Of a stretch of DNA of 64,000 nt, positions 1 through 10,654 are shown piece by piece. The translations under genes and the position numbers were made by a program. Numbering within the stretch: the first letter of the stretch is position 1; each line of letters begins with the position of its first letter. This DNA comes from Blumeriella jaapii (lineage: Eukaryota > Ascomycota > Leotiomycetes > Helotiales > Drepanopezizaceae), in NCBI GenBank assembly GCA_009599575.1, contig VWND01000012.1:372001-436000 (forward strand). Reading direction: 5' to 3'. The notes under the pieces are model-generated. The model saw nothing but the letters and a program-made list of their open reading frames with translations. It did not search any database and was not told the origin of the DNA.

Positions 1-927
1 GGCGGTGGCAGACGTCTTTCATGGCCTGGAGGTAGCCCGGCAGGGCGACGACGCAGCCGAGAGCCTGGACGAGGGGGGTCAGCGGCGTGGGCCCGACGGC
101 GTAGCAGCCGGAGGAGCGGGGGGGGGGGGGGGGGGGGCCTACCGTGCCCACCATGGGCTCGATCACGAACGCGCACACGCTGTCGGGGCCCAGTCGTTGG
201 AACTCGTCGTCGAGCTCTTGCGCGAGGCGCGCGACATAGGCCTCATGGCTCTCGCCCTCGCGCAGGTCCCGGAACGGGTGGCACGGCGACACGTGGGTCA
301 CGTTGTCGTGCAGCATGGAGCGGAAGAGATCTTTCCGAAACTTGAAGTCTCCCAGCGAGAGCGTGGCCAGCGTGCACCCGTGCCACGAGCCCTTGCGCGC
401 GATGAACTTGAGTCGACGTGAGCCGGGCGAGCGCTCGACGTGATACTGCCGGGCGAGCTTCATGGCGGCTTCCATGGCCTCGGATCCTGCTCCGACGTTT
501 AGCGAGGTTTTTGTTGACTCGAGAAGCGAGAAGCGAGAAGCGAGAAAAAGGGGGGGGGGGGGAAGAGAGGGGAAGCGAGAGCGACGAATTAGTAAAAGTC
601 AGGCCCACCGGAGCCGAGAAGACATGCTCGGGACATCTCCCCCTGGGTGCTCTGCACGAGAAGATCCGCGAGCTCCATGGACGGCGTGTTCTGGAAGTAG
701 CCCGGGTGGGCGTACTCGACTTTGTCCAGCTGGGCAACGATGGCATCCTTCACACGCTTGTTGCCGTGGCCAATGGCCGACACGGCGGCACCCGACGTCG
801 CATCCAGGACCTTCTGGCCGTTTTCCAACGTCAGGTACAGGCCCGCGGCCGACACGACCACCGGCTGCTTGTTTGCGTAGGCGCTCTGGTAGAACAAGGC
901 CGGTTCGCTGACGGAGATGGAGCCCAT
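1..927 (-). CDS. class III (PLP-dependent) aminotransferase, 3' end beyond window
   Basis: This is the N-terminal part of a pyridoxal-phosphate aminotransferase of class III (acetylornithine/4-aminobutyrate aminotransferase-like). These enzymes move an amino group from an omega-amino donor to an oxo-acid; the substrate cannot be told here. The start is the ATG at 927. Exons are 927-609, 486-143 and 64-1. The intron at 608-487 has donor GTGGGC and ends GAGCAG; the intron at 142-65 has donor GTAGGC, a CTGAC branch site and a CAG acceptor, and holds a run of about 17 C/G. Splicing restores the family block GSGSEAMEAAMKLARQY, then KGSWHGCTLATLSL (the aromatic-His-Gly motif near PLP) and VIEPMVG. 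The PLP lysine lies beyond the left edge. The first intron contains an AGCGAGA repeat and an 11-base homopolymer. The family call is firm; the exact activity is open. Confidence 0.88.
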
Positions 928-2039
928 GGTGGAGAAGCAGACTGGACCGCGGGATGGGGCTGAGGAGGAACAGAGAGGGATGGTGTGGGATGTCCTACCG
1001 ACGACTCACGCTGAGAGACAGTAAACAGTAGCACGAGCTCACGCCGTGCGCAGGAAGATGTCTCCCTTTTAAATGCCCGCTCTCGCTACGTGCTGCTTGC
1101 TGGTCGGCGTCCAGCACTCCCGCCCTGACACGGCCAGCCTAGCCGGCCAATCCAGCCAGCCCAGCCTCCGCCGGCCGTGGAAGACTAGATTCCTCCCTCT
1201 CCTGGCCGACGAGACTTGACTCTCGGCGGCTGCTTGAGAATCATGTCCATCGACCAGGGATCACATCACCTCGCTAGCTACATCGGGTCCGCGTCTTCAG
1301 GCTGATTCGACCGAAGATTCGGAGGCAGTTCCTCAAGCGGAGGGGCAGGGTGACGTGCTGTGCGGTACCGTCGCCGCGATGCCCGCGTGTCCAGTGGGGG
1401 GCTTTATATGTGTCGGTGGATGTCTCGTGGTGCGTCGACGCTACTGTCGAACGCTCTTGATGGGGTGCTTGTTATCGGAAACAGGTACATCACAGGTACA
1501 TGAAAGTCTGAGAAGCATGCGTCTGCCATGGATGATTGCATCGGCCCGTCCAGCACTGGGGGCCGAGGGGAGAGCATCCATCGTCAAGTCGGCCTCGCCT
1601 CCACCTGTGATATTGCGCCCTCTTATCTCACCAAGACTTTCCGGCGCCGTGTCTTCAAGAAGGGTGGAAAGTTTTCCGGACGGGAAGAGGAATGCGCGAT
1701 AGCGGTGAAACACACTGCTCACACGGCATCGTCCGTCGAGATCTGGGGTTGGGCGCCATGCGCCCTCGGGTCCAGAGAAACGGCATCCGCGCGCCTTCGT
1801 TTGGGAGAAACACACGCACGCACGAGCATCTGAGATGCCAGATCAGCTCCCATGCTGGGGGTCCTGTATCTGCGCAGGCCAGGCTCGCACCGAGCCGCCG
1901 TCAGTGCCGTCGTCGCCCGTCCCCGAATGTGCACGCTACCGGATTTTCTAAGTTCAAGGCACCGTCGCTCTACAGTGCAGGACTGTATGTAAGTACGTCC
2001 TGTACGTATGTGTGTACTGTATGTATGTACGTACTGCAA
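928..2039. other. intergenic, upstream of the aminotransferase
   Basis: No gene is supported here. The first few hundred bases upstream of 927 should hold the aminotransferase promoter and 5' leader. The short open frames at 1355-2138 overlap each other on both strands and show no family motif. Near 1980-2060 there is a TACGTAC/TGTATG-rich patch that leads into the foldback element. Confidence 0.6.
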
Positions 2040-2060
2040 GTACATACATATGTCCTGTAT

Positions 2061-2396
2061 GTACATACACAGTCCGTCGGCGATATAACGCTAATCGCTC
2101 CAACAGGGGGGGAAGCCAAACTTACCCCCCTCGGGTGATCACCTAACTTTCGGTGAGCGTCTACGGAATGTGTACACGTACACACAGTGCGAAAAGTACG
2201 AAGTTTGCAAAAGGCTTTCGTCTATACAGCACAGAGAGAAAACGCTTTGATTGATTGTCACGTCTTGCAAATCTCGCTACAGCGTCAACAACCGCTTGAC
2301 CGCGAGCTGACATGCTTAGTACCCGATTGGGTTAAGGTTGGTCCCCCCCCCTGTGTACGCGATTAACATTATATCGCCGATGGACTGTGTACAGTA
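2061..2396. mobile_element. foldback/MITE-like element with long imperfect inverted repeats
   Basis: The left arm (from about 2061) and the right arm (ending about 2396) are imperfect reverse complements. The outer match pairs CACAGTCCGTCGGCGATATAA at 2068-2088 with the reverse complement of about 2366-2388. The inner match begins CAGGGGGGG at 2104 and pairs with CCCCCCCCCTG ending at 2353. It continues inwards through CCAAACTTA...TCGGGT, matched by ACCCGA...TAAGGTTGG on the right. The centre of about 170 bp has no ORF. An internal element of about 250 bp bounded by CAG...CTG inside a longer palindrome fits a non-autonomous DNA transposon. No target-site duplication was settled and no second copy was noticed in the window. 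Confidence 0.5.
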
Positions 2397-2858
2397 CATA
2401 ATACATACAGTCTGTACATACTTCTGCTTTCAGATCCACGGTTCCGGTGCTCGGCGGTGATGGCGGCTGGGGGCGCCCTTGGCCCTGTCGATCAGCGGCG
2501 ACGCGGATGCATCTTGGGGGATCTATTGCGTTGCGCCCTTCGCGATCATGGCCCCGGGAGCGCGGGAACGGGCCAGCGGCGCAGGTGAAGGGTGTCTGTC
2601 TCGACATGGCATGCCGAGACGTATGTAGATGCTGTACCAAGACGCACGATTGGTTTGGCTGGGTCAAGCACAGTCCAGGCTTCGGGTGATGGCCACGAGC
2701 GACGCTTCTCCCCCCCTTCCATGGCCTCCCAGAAGACGCAGTGAGCAGTGAAAGCAGGTATTGTTGCGAACTGTGCGCTGTTACACCAACGAGCTCAGGT
2801 ATCACCAAGTGCAGGGAGGGCATTCCCAACAGGAAAGCCATATCGGAACGCATCAGCA
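2397..2858. other. intergenic, no gene seen
   Basis: A short TACAGTACATAATACATACAG patch at 2390-2410 is followed by mixed-composition DNA. A 175-codon open frame on the minus strand (2332-2859) has no recognisable domain and runs into the foldback arm, so it is not called. Confidence 0.5.
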
Positions 2859-3300
2859 TTAGCCATTGGGATTAGCAATTGGGATTAGCAATTGGGATTA
2901 GCCATTGGGATTGGCTATTGGGATTGGCTATTGGGATTGGCTATTGGAATTGGCTATTGGGATTGGCTATGGGATTGGCTATGGGATTAGCCATTGATAT
3001 TAGCCATTGATATTCGCTATTGGTATTAGCTATTAGTATTAGCCATTGGTATTAGCCATCAGCCATCAGCTATTGGCTATCAGTTATGAATCAATAGCCA
3101 TCAGCCATCAGCCATCAGCCATCAGCCATCAGCCACCAGCCATCAGCTATCAGTATTAATCAATCGCCGTCACCTGTCAGCCATCAGCCATCCCCTAAAG
3201 CTATGAGCTTTGAGCCATCAACCACCAATGATCAGCCATCAACCATCAGCATTGGCATCAGCCATGACCATGCGCCATCAATAATCCACCACTCAACCAC
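2859..3300. repeat. minisatellite: ATTAGCCATTGGG-type then CATCAGC-type units
   Basis: The first half (about 2859-3055) is a tandem array of units of about 14-15 bp, variants of GATTAGCCATTGG. It grades into a 7-bp array of CATCAGC with TATCAGT variants (about 3055-3300). There is no coding potential. Confidence 0.9.
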
Positions 3301-4050
3301 CCTCACCCATCAGCCGCAGCCATTCCCGGGAGGACGGGCCGGATCTCTCGCCTAGCTCACCGCCACGGTGCCACGACTTCGGGTAGATGCGAGGTCGAGA
3401 TCGGCGGCGGCGGCGGCGGCGGCGACGGGATCACGGGCGAGACGCTTACGTGAATGCGATTAATTGGGAAGGGGGTTTTCTTTTTGCGGCCCGGAAAGAG
3501 CGGTTTTATTGCATTGAGAAAGAAGGTGACAGGGCAGAGTTCAATTATTGGAATGGAGCGGCTTCGATGAGATGTGTTTTCATACCGATGATTCGGAGCT
3601 TTGTCTTGGGGGGTTAGGTTTGTTTAGGTTTGTTTAGGTTTATATCGCAGCAATCGGGGTGGGGGGGGGGGCTGTGATCTGGGACAGGGCACCAAACACA
3701 GCGGTGTGAAATCATATTTTGCTGTGCGACTGTTTATTTAGGCTGATTTAGGTTTGTAAAGTATGATTCAGATTTGTTTAGGTTTGTCTAGGTTTATTAA
3801 GGTTTATTTATTTGTACAGCATTGTACAACGGATGATATTATCAACTGCGATTCGCTTAAACGGCGCGATGAGAAAATGCGTTTGAAAAAGATTGCAAGA
3901 GAGCTGCGACACGGCGGCATAACCAACTCGGGATATCCGCGAAGTATTGTAGTTTAAGCCGCCTTTATAGCAAAGATGGTTTTACTCGTTTCAAAGTATA
4001 TAGATTTTGTCGATAAATCTTTTTTTAGGCGCATCTTGATGCCGTAGTAT
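3301..4050. other. intergenic, no gene seen
   Basis: It contains a GGC trinucleotide patch (about 3403-3424), three copies of TTAGGTTTGTT-like units (3612-3650, again near 3740-3810) and a G11-12 run near 3660-3671. Small open frames here look random. Confidence 0.5.
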
Positions 4051-4800
4051 TTATTCTACTGCTATTACTGCTATTATGCTGCTGCTCTACTGTTGCTACT
4101 GCTGCTACTCTACTATTACTACTACTGCGGCTCGTACTATTACGATTTGTACGACGATTATTATACGACCATTACTATACGACTATTATTATGTGACTAC
4201 TAAGAATACTACTATTACTAGGTACTTTTGTTTATGTTACTCCTACTACTGATTAAACTACCGTGTTTTATACTACCATCACAGTACTACTATTACATAG
4301 TACTCATATTTATGCTACTCCTACTACTGTTTATACTACAGTACTATACTACCATTACAGTACGACTACAAACTACTCCTGCTGCTACTCAATTACCTTT
4401 CATACTACCACCATGATAACGACTGCTACTCTTACTACTCTTATTTATGCTACTCTTACTACTGTTAATACAATATTACTACTAATACTGTACTACTAGG
4501 ACTACTACTGCTGCTACTACTACTATTTGTACTACTACCATTATATGACTACTATGACTACTAGGACTACTACTATTACTAGTCTTATTTATGCTACTCC
4601 TACTGCCGTTTATACTACAGTACTACCATTACAGTACTGCTGCTACTACTACTGCTACAAAACTACTCCTGCTGCTACTCAATTACCTTTCATACTACTA
4701 CCATGGTGACGACTACTCCTGCGACGACTCTTACTTTTTTACACCACTACCATGATTACGACTACGACTACAGCTATTCCTACTCCTACTCTGACTTCTG
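4051..4800. repeat. degenerate TAC/TACTAC trinucleotide microsatellite
   Basis: About 750 bp are built from imperfect CTA/CTG/TTA trinucleotides (ACTACTACTATTACTAC style). They give Tyr/Thr/Leu-rich readings in all forward frames. There are larger near-duplicates: the stretch around 4350-4410 (AAACTACTCCTGCTGCTACT) recurs at about 4660-4710. This is repeat expansion rather than a gene. Confidence 0.88.
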
Positions 4801-4894
4801 CTACTCCTCTCCTCCTCCTCCTCCAATACGACCACTGCTGTTGACCCTACGACTACTACGGTTTGTACTACCACCACGACCACCTCGACCACCT

Positions 4895-4895
<1 letters not shown>

Positions 4896-4939
<44 letters not shown>
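4896..4939. repeat. 44-base poly-C homopolymer
   Basis: An uninterrupted run of 44 C lies in the spacer. Poly-Pro and poly-Gly open frames overlapping it are artefacts of the run. Such a run is either a real hypervariable tract or an assembly uncertainty. Confidence 0.95.
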
Positions 4940-5813
4940 ATGTGCCACCCACGGCCCAAGACGCTCTCCCGTCGACGACCGACACCAATCACGGGCCCGA
5001 CGACCCGTCTCCCACGCCCCTGGCGGCCGCTCACGGCGTTCTCGCGATGAGCGGTGACGACCGCGACGACCTGTGGCACCGTGGGATCCGGAGCGGCGCG
5101 CGGCGCCTGACGGGAGGGCCGACACGGCGCGACCAGCGGCGAGGGAGGGCGTGCGGCGACGGGCGATGGAGATGTCTCGGTCGGGGCGAGCGAGAGGCGT
5201 CGGGGCCAGACACGGCGCGCCCGCCGAGGCCGTCGGTCGGTACGACACGTCGGGAGGGCTTCACTGGCCGTGCGGCGGTGTCGTACAGTACATCTCGTGT
5301 GTATGTATGTATGTATGTATGTATGTACAGTACATACATACATACATGTACGAGGGCGACGCGGCGTGGCGTGGCGCGCGAGATGGTGCGTCCAATGGAC
5401 CGACGAGAGGACTCGACCGCCTCGAGCGAAGCGTCGTGCCGTCGGGACTAGAGGATTGTCGTGCGGCTCTGCGCTGGTGGTGGTGGTGGTGGTGGTGGTG
5501 GTGTTGGTGTGGTCTCTCTGCTCTTCTTCTCGCACCGCGCCGTCCTGTCAGCATCGAAACCTCACGTATCACCACGGAACCTCACGTACCCTCACGTACC
5601 CTCACGAACCCTCACGTCTCGTCCCGACCGAAGTTCACGTCTCGAGCGTCTTCTGCGCCTCTGTTGCGTGCGGGCTGGCTGGCTGGCTTCTCTCATCGCC
5701 CCCATCGCCCCCATCGCCTCCACCCCCCTCCCCCCCCCGGCGCCGACGAGCATCACAGCACCGCAGCACCGCAACATCGCAGCATCGAGCACCGCAACAT
5801 CGCCGCCTCACAC
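4940..5813. other. upstream region of the MFS transporter gene
   Basis: It holds a palindromic TATG/CATA microsatellite (about 5301-5347) whose TATGTATGTATGTAC arm faces its reverse complement and could form a hairpin. There is also a GGT run (about 5476-5503), CTCACGTACC tandem units (about 5564-5620) and repeated GCACCGCAACATCGC-like units (5760-5810) just before the start codon. Overlapping open frames here are repeat shadows. Confidence 0.6.
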
Positions 5814-7401
5814 ATGCCGGCCACGGAGGCGACGCCCCTGCTGCCGGGCGAGGGCGCGCGCGACGACGACGACTCGGCCGCCGTCCACCGATGGCGCATC
5901 GCGGCCACGTTCTACGGCTTCTTCGTCGTCGGTGCGACAGATGGGGCATATGGGGTGAGCGGATCCCGGCGGCGCGTGCGGGTGCAACGCGGCCGACGCC
6001 GACGCCGACAGACGCAGACGCAGACGCTGACGCTGGCCAGGTCATGATCCATTATGTATGTAGACACCGGACGCATCGCGACGGCGACGGCGACGGCGCG
6101 CGAGAGACCCGCACGGCGTCGCCGTGGCGCGCATCGTAATGTATCAACCCGGCCGCACGGCGCGAGAGGGAGACGCGCTGACGGCCGACATGGCTCCCCA
6201 CAGCTGCGCCAGTACTACGACGCCAGCTATCTCGCCGTCTCGGTCCTCCTGCTGTCGCCCGTCGTGGGCTACGCCGTGGCCGCCGGGGCCAACGATGCCA
6301 TCCACCGCCGCCACGGCCAGCGCGGCATCGCCCTCGTCGGCCCCGGCCTGCACGTCGTCGCCTTCCTGGCCGTGGCCCAGCACCCGCCCTACGCGCTGCT
6401 CGTCGGCGCCTTCGTGCTGGCCGGCCTGGGCAGCGGGCTCGTCGACGCCGGCTGGAACGCCTGGATCGGCTCCATGCCCAACAGCAGCGGCGTCATGGGC
6501 GCGCTCCACAGCCTGTACGGCGTCGGCGCCGCCATGGCCCCCGTCGTGGCCAACGCCGTCGTGGCCCGGCTGGCCTGGCCGTGGTACGGCTTCTACTACC
6601 TGATGGCGCTGGCCGCGCTGCTCGAGCTGGCCTCCTCCACCGCCGCCTTCTTCGGCCAGACCGGCGCGCGCCACCGCCGCCGGCACACCCCCAAGAGCGC
6701 CGCCGAGTCGGCCCTCGGGCCCGCGCCCGCCCCCGGTCGCGGCCGGCGCCGCGCCCGGGCCCCGGCCCCCGCCGCGCAGCCCCGTGATCCAGGCCCTGGC
6801 CAACCCGGCGACCTGGCTGGTCAGCATCTTCATCTTCCTGTACGCCGGCGTCGAGATCTCGCTGGCCGACTGGATCATGACCCTCGTCGTCGACCACCGC
6901 GGCCAGACGCCCTTCGTCGGGAGCATGCTGACCTTCGCCTTCTGGGGCGGCCTGACAGCCGGCCGCATCGTCGTCGGCTTCCTCATCCCCCTCGTCAGCC
7001 GCCGCGGCGGCGGCGGCAGCAAGGCCGTGGTCACGGTCTGCCTGCTCGTCACCATCCTCGCCCACCTCGCCTTCTGCCTCCGCGCGGACCTCGCCACCGC
7101 CGCCGTCGCCGTGCCCCTCCTCGGCTTCTCCCTCGGCCCCTTGTTCCCCCAGGCCGTCATCATGCAGACCCGGCTGGTCGACCGGCACCTCCACGTCGCC
7201 GCCGTCGGCTTCGCCGTCGCCCTCGGGAGCGCCGGCGGCTGCTTCTTCCCCTTCCTGGTCGGCGCGATTGCCAACTCGTTTGGCATCCAGATGCTGCTGC
7301 CCGTCGTCATGGTCATGCTGGTGCTGTCCCTGGCCTGCTGGCTGCTGCTGCCCCGTCCGGCCGAGGATGATCTGAGTCCCGTGACCGAGGACTCCGACTG
7401 A
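5814..7401 (+). CDS. major facilitator superfamily transporter (frame discontinuity)
   Basis: This is a membrane transporter of the MFS (12-helix secondary carriers); substrate unknown. Exon 1 is 5814-5954, starting MPATEATPLLPGE, with the first helix ATFYGFFVVGATDGAYG. The intron at 5955-6203 has donor GTGAGC, branch CTGAC and acceptor CACAG. Exon 2 resumes LRQYYDASYLAVSVLLLSP and carries several helices, including LAGLGSGLVDAGWNAWIGSM. From about 6784 to the stop at 7401 the reading is in another frame, with the C-terminal helices (WLVSIFIFLYAGVEISLADW; WGGLTAGRIVVGFLI). The shift falls in a very GC-rich Pro/Ala/Arg linker (about 6640-6784) where both frames are open. I found no GT-AG pair there that joins the frames, so a sequencing indel, an unusual intron or a real frameshift are all possible. 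The product would be about 445 residues. Confidence 0.82.
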
Positions 7402-9068
7402 CGTGCGCAGGGCGATTGCCATGGTAATGTCTAATTTTACAGAATGAGCCGTGGGAACCGTTACTCCGCCCGGCCCACGTCTTGCTTGTTTTCTTCTTGA
7501 TTCTGTTCTTGATGGTGTGGTCGGGTTGCGACGCATCACGGGACCCCTGTCCAGGGTCTGGCGCCTCTCTGCCAGCAGTCAACGTCTCGGGTCGGTCTCT
7601 ACGTATAGGGTCCTGCGTGTTTTGCCCGCGACCCACGCGACGAATCATCTGGGTGTCATTTCTCCCTGCCGGGCGTCGGGCTACCCGCTTTGCTTTGTGT
7701 CAAGTGTTATATTGGTTTGAGTATGTACAGTGTTTATAGAATAAGGCTTCACGGTCTCGCGCATCCTGGCCGCAAATCAAAAATCTTTTCATCTGGCGAA
7801 GTTTCAATTGCAACAAGATCTACGTCTGTCGAGCAAGCAGGTAAGGAAGCAGGTAAGCAAGCAAGCAAGCGAGCAAACAAGCAAGCAAGCAAGCAACCGG
7901 TGAGAGATATCAGAAAAGTCCTTTGAAGCTGCGTGGGACACCCACTCTCTTGGATATCCCTTGCTCTGTGGAAGTCGGTGGCCCGACTCTTCAAGACCCA
8001 GCATTTCCCACACGGTTCCGCATATATAAGTAATATGACAGCTAATAATATATCCCCAGGCATAAACAAGAAACGGGCTATTCGTCGTTTAAGTATAAAC
8101 GGTGGTTTGTCAAGCGCGGCTGAATAACGCTACGGAGCCTGATGCTGAATTCGGACACATTGTCGATAAGCACGTGAACCGGTCGATGCCATAAGTACCT
8201 GCGATAAACCGTGGTGTTGCGCGTTTCCAGAACAATAACAGACCCGAATCGAAACAGATGAAGAGCGTGAAGCTCGATCCCGGAGCCGTTGGTAGTCCGG
8301 GATGAAATGCATGACCGCAGCCGAGAGATATACCTACGTCCGAGGAAGGGTCGACGATCACGTGATACCACGACTCTAGCGTGTCGGGGACGTTCAGGAA
8401 CTTCGTTAAGATCCTCGATCTTCGACCTGCACACGACCTTTGGAAGTTGTAAGCACAACGCCAAACACATCAACAGACCTCGCTGGCTGCATCTCGGCAT
8501 AGGACCTCGGTTTGCAACTCATCCGAAGTCTCTTGACGCTCGACTCGGCTCCCTCAACCATCCAGTGCCCTCGAGCGAAACGCGCTGCGCGTCAAGAGCT
8601 CTTTGTTGAGCGACGTGCGCGCTTATCCAAGATCGTTCTTTTCTGTGTAACACGCGATACGCAACGCGAGACGTACGGACTGAAGCCGGAGATATCAAAG
8701 CTATCGAACGACAAAGCGCTATTCCTTTTGATCGCAACATCGTGCCAGTCTGCCGGCACCAAGTAAGCGGATTGCTCTTCTTTCACCGACCCGCACGTGG
8801 CTACTTACAATACACATCCTCGAATCCATCTCGAGTCAACATCCCCCTCTTTCCTCGACACTTCACACCATACACACATTCGAGTCCTCGCTGGAGTCCT
8901 TTCTTCTCCAGAGTCAACTTTCTTTCCGCCCGCCTGTCCTCCCCGCACGCGGACTGAGCTCTCTCTCCGTACTCATCCCTCATGCTCCTTTGCCCATATG
9001 CCCAAGTACTGATCCTCATACGTTTTAGACAAGATTCCCACCTTATCATTCAGCCTCCCTGTCGCAGC
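7402..9068. other. intergenic, contains AAGC tetranucleotide repeat
   Basis: About 1.7 kb without a supported gene. An AAGC/GAGC tetranucleotide repeat lies at about 7840-7900. The last 250 bp before 9069 are CT-rich, as is usual for a fungal promoter or 5' leader of the SUMO-like gene. Confidence 0.6.
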
Positions 9069-10144
9069 ATGTCTGACCACGACATCCCCAGAGCCCCTGC
9101 GGCAGACACCACGCCAGAGGATCCCAGCAACCCAGCGCTCGACATCCAGGTCACAGACCAGCACGAGGCCGAGACGTTCTTCAAGATCAAGATGACAACC
9201 AAGCTTGGCAAGCTCTTCAACGCCCACTGTGAGCGCCGTGGACTGCAGCGCAACGCCGTCCGCTTCCTCCTGGACGGATCCCGTGTTCAGGAAGAGGACA
9301 CGCCCGAGACCTTACAGATGGAGGATGGTGACATGATTGAGGTCGTTTGGGGGCAAGTTGGTGGTGCCGGGGTACGCATTCCCCTGAGACCCAAATCCTT
9401 CTAGTCCTGACCGTGTGAACTAGAACTCCCCCGCGGAAGAAAAGTCCGAGGTCGGAGGTCCCGTGCGTGTTGAGCTCAAGGTGAAGGACCAGCATGGACA
9501 GGAATTGACCTTCAAGATCAAGAGAACGACGCCGTTGAGGAAGGTCATGGCGATATACTGCAGGCGACTACGTCTTGACCGTACCTCGGCACGGCTCTTC
9601 TATGCTGGCTACCCGGTTCTGGGGACTGACACGCCCGGCTCTTTGTCCTGCGAGGATGGAGATTCGCTGGATATCGTGATAGGCCAATATGGTCCTGACT
9701 TGATCAATGTAAGTCCGGCCTCGGGACTTCCGTCTGGGAGGTGGCTCATCCTCCCCATAGCTTCCCCCTGGTCCAGAGATAGCTCTCAGCGAGCCGCGTA
9801 CGAGGCCACCCGCACCAGAGATGCTCTTGCTTGTCGTCAAGGGTGACCTCGGCCGAAGCAAGCAGGACGTCTTCTTCAAGCTGAAGCGTACTACCCGTCT
9901 GCGCAAACTCATGGACTTTTACTGTCGCCATCAGGGCGTCGAGCGTAGCGCCGTACGGTTCGACATCGCTGGCTCACGGGTTCGGGTCACTGATACGCCA
10001 CGATCTCTGGATCTCGACACCGGCGATGTGCTTGACGCTCACATCGAGCAGGTTGGCGGTGGACTGGAGGCCGAGGAAGATGCTGTGCTGTACGTCTCTT
10101 CCGTGATTTCCACGACAGGACATCTCCAGGCGTCGTCGTCGTGA
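9069..10144 (+). CDS. tandem triple SUMO-like polyprotein
   Basis: Three SUMO/Rad60-SLD ubiquitin-fold domains follow each other, one per exon. Exon 1 is 9069-9371 (MSDHDIPRAP start; TFFKIKMTTKLGKLFNAHCE, AVRFLLDG, EDGDMIEVV, ending GQVGGAG). The intron at 9372-9423 is 52 nt with a CTGAC branch. Exon 2 is 9424-9708 (LTFKIKRTTPLRKVMAIYC, SARLFYAG, EDGDSLDIVIGQYGPD). The intron at 9709-9760 is 52 nt with donor GTAAGT. Exon 3 is 9761-10144 (VFFKLKRTTRLRKLMDFYC, AVRFDIAG, GDVLDAHIEQVGGG). The product is 323 residues. SUMO is normally a single domain of about 100 residues, processed after a Gly-Gly and then linked to lysines. Here Gly-Gly is present in domains 1 (residues 98-99) and 3 (295-296), but domain 2 has YGPD instead. 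The stop may be at 10144, or the tail may be spliced from a GTACGT donor at 10090. The fold is clear; conjugation is inference. Confidence 0.87.
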
Positions 10145-10648
10145 TCGATAGCTTCCTGCCTCTCGACTTTCATTGATCCTCACCCAGATCGAAGGCGACG
10201 AGCAACAAGGCGGCGTTCTTTGAAGGCGTGTACGACGAGACGACTTTTTCCTGGCATTAGCGCCACGGTTTGGCGAGCGAGCGTTGGTGTTAGGGATCAA
10301 TTGGCGCGAGGGAAGACGTGCCGGGACATGATACGCAACATAACACGGTGGGGGGTTGTGGGGGGGAGGGGTCTCTTTTGTGGTTGGGGGGGAGCAGATC
10401 GTAGGGCAATTTGTACCAGTTCTCGGCACGGCGGTAATGGATTGAATGATCTTCAGCCCGGCCACGTAAAGGCCATACCCATTTCAAACCCTCGATAAGT
10501 GATCCGACAAAAATCCGGTTTCCTACAGTAAACGTGTGTTGGTTCTGTCCCTCGTCGCCATGTGTCCTTGATGCCCATCCGGTTGGTTCACTTGTTGCGC
10601 GTCTCAGAAGGTATGTAGTGATAGGTAGGTAGGTAGGTAGGATGTGGT
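10145..10648. other. intergenic / 3' region of the SUMO-like gene
   Basis: It contains a possible alternative last exon of the SUMO-like gene: an acceptor CACCCAG near 10190, which would pair with the GTACGT donor at 10090. A GTAGGTAG repeat lies at about 10620-10640. No other gene is seen. Confidence 0.45.
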
Positions 10649-10654
10649 ATGGTG

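Noticed and set aside
2332..2859. 175-codon minus-strand frame
   Set aside because: No recognisable domain, and it runs into the arm of the foldback element.
2859..3300. Regular short repeats considered as a CRISPR array
   Set aside because: Units are contiguous and 7-15 bp long with no unique spacers, in a eukaryotic genome.
4801..5535. 244-codon minus-strand frame with poly-Gly and Thr runs
   Set aside because: It is driven by the poly-C run, a GGT repeat and a CATA repeat; there is no domain and no splice support.
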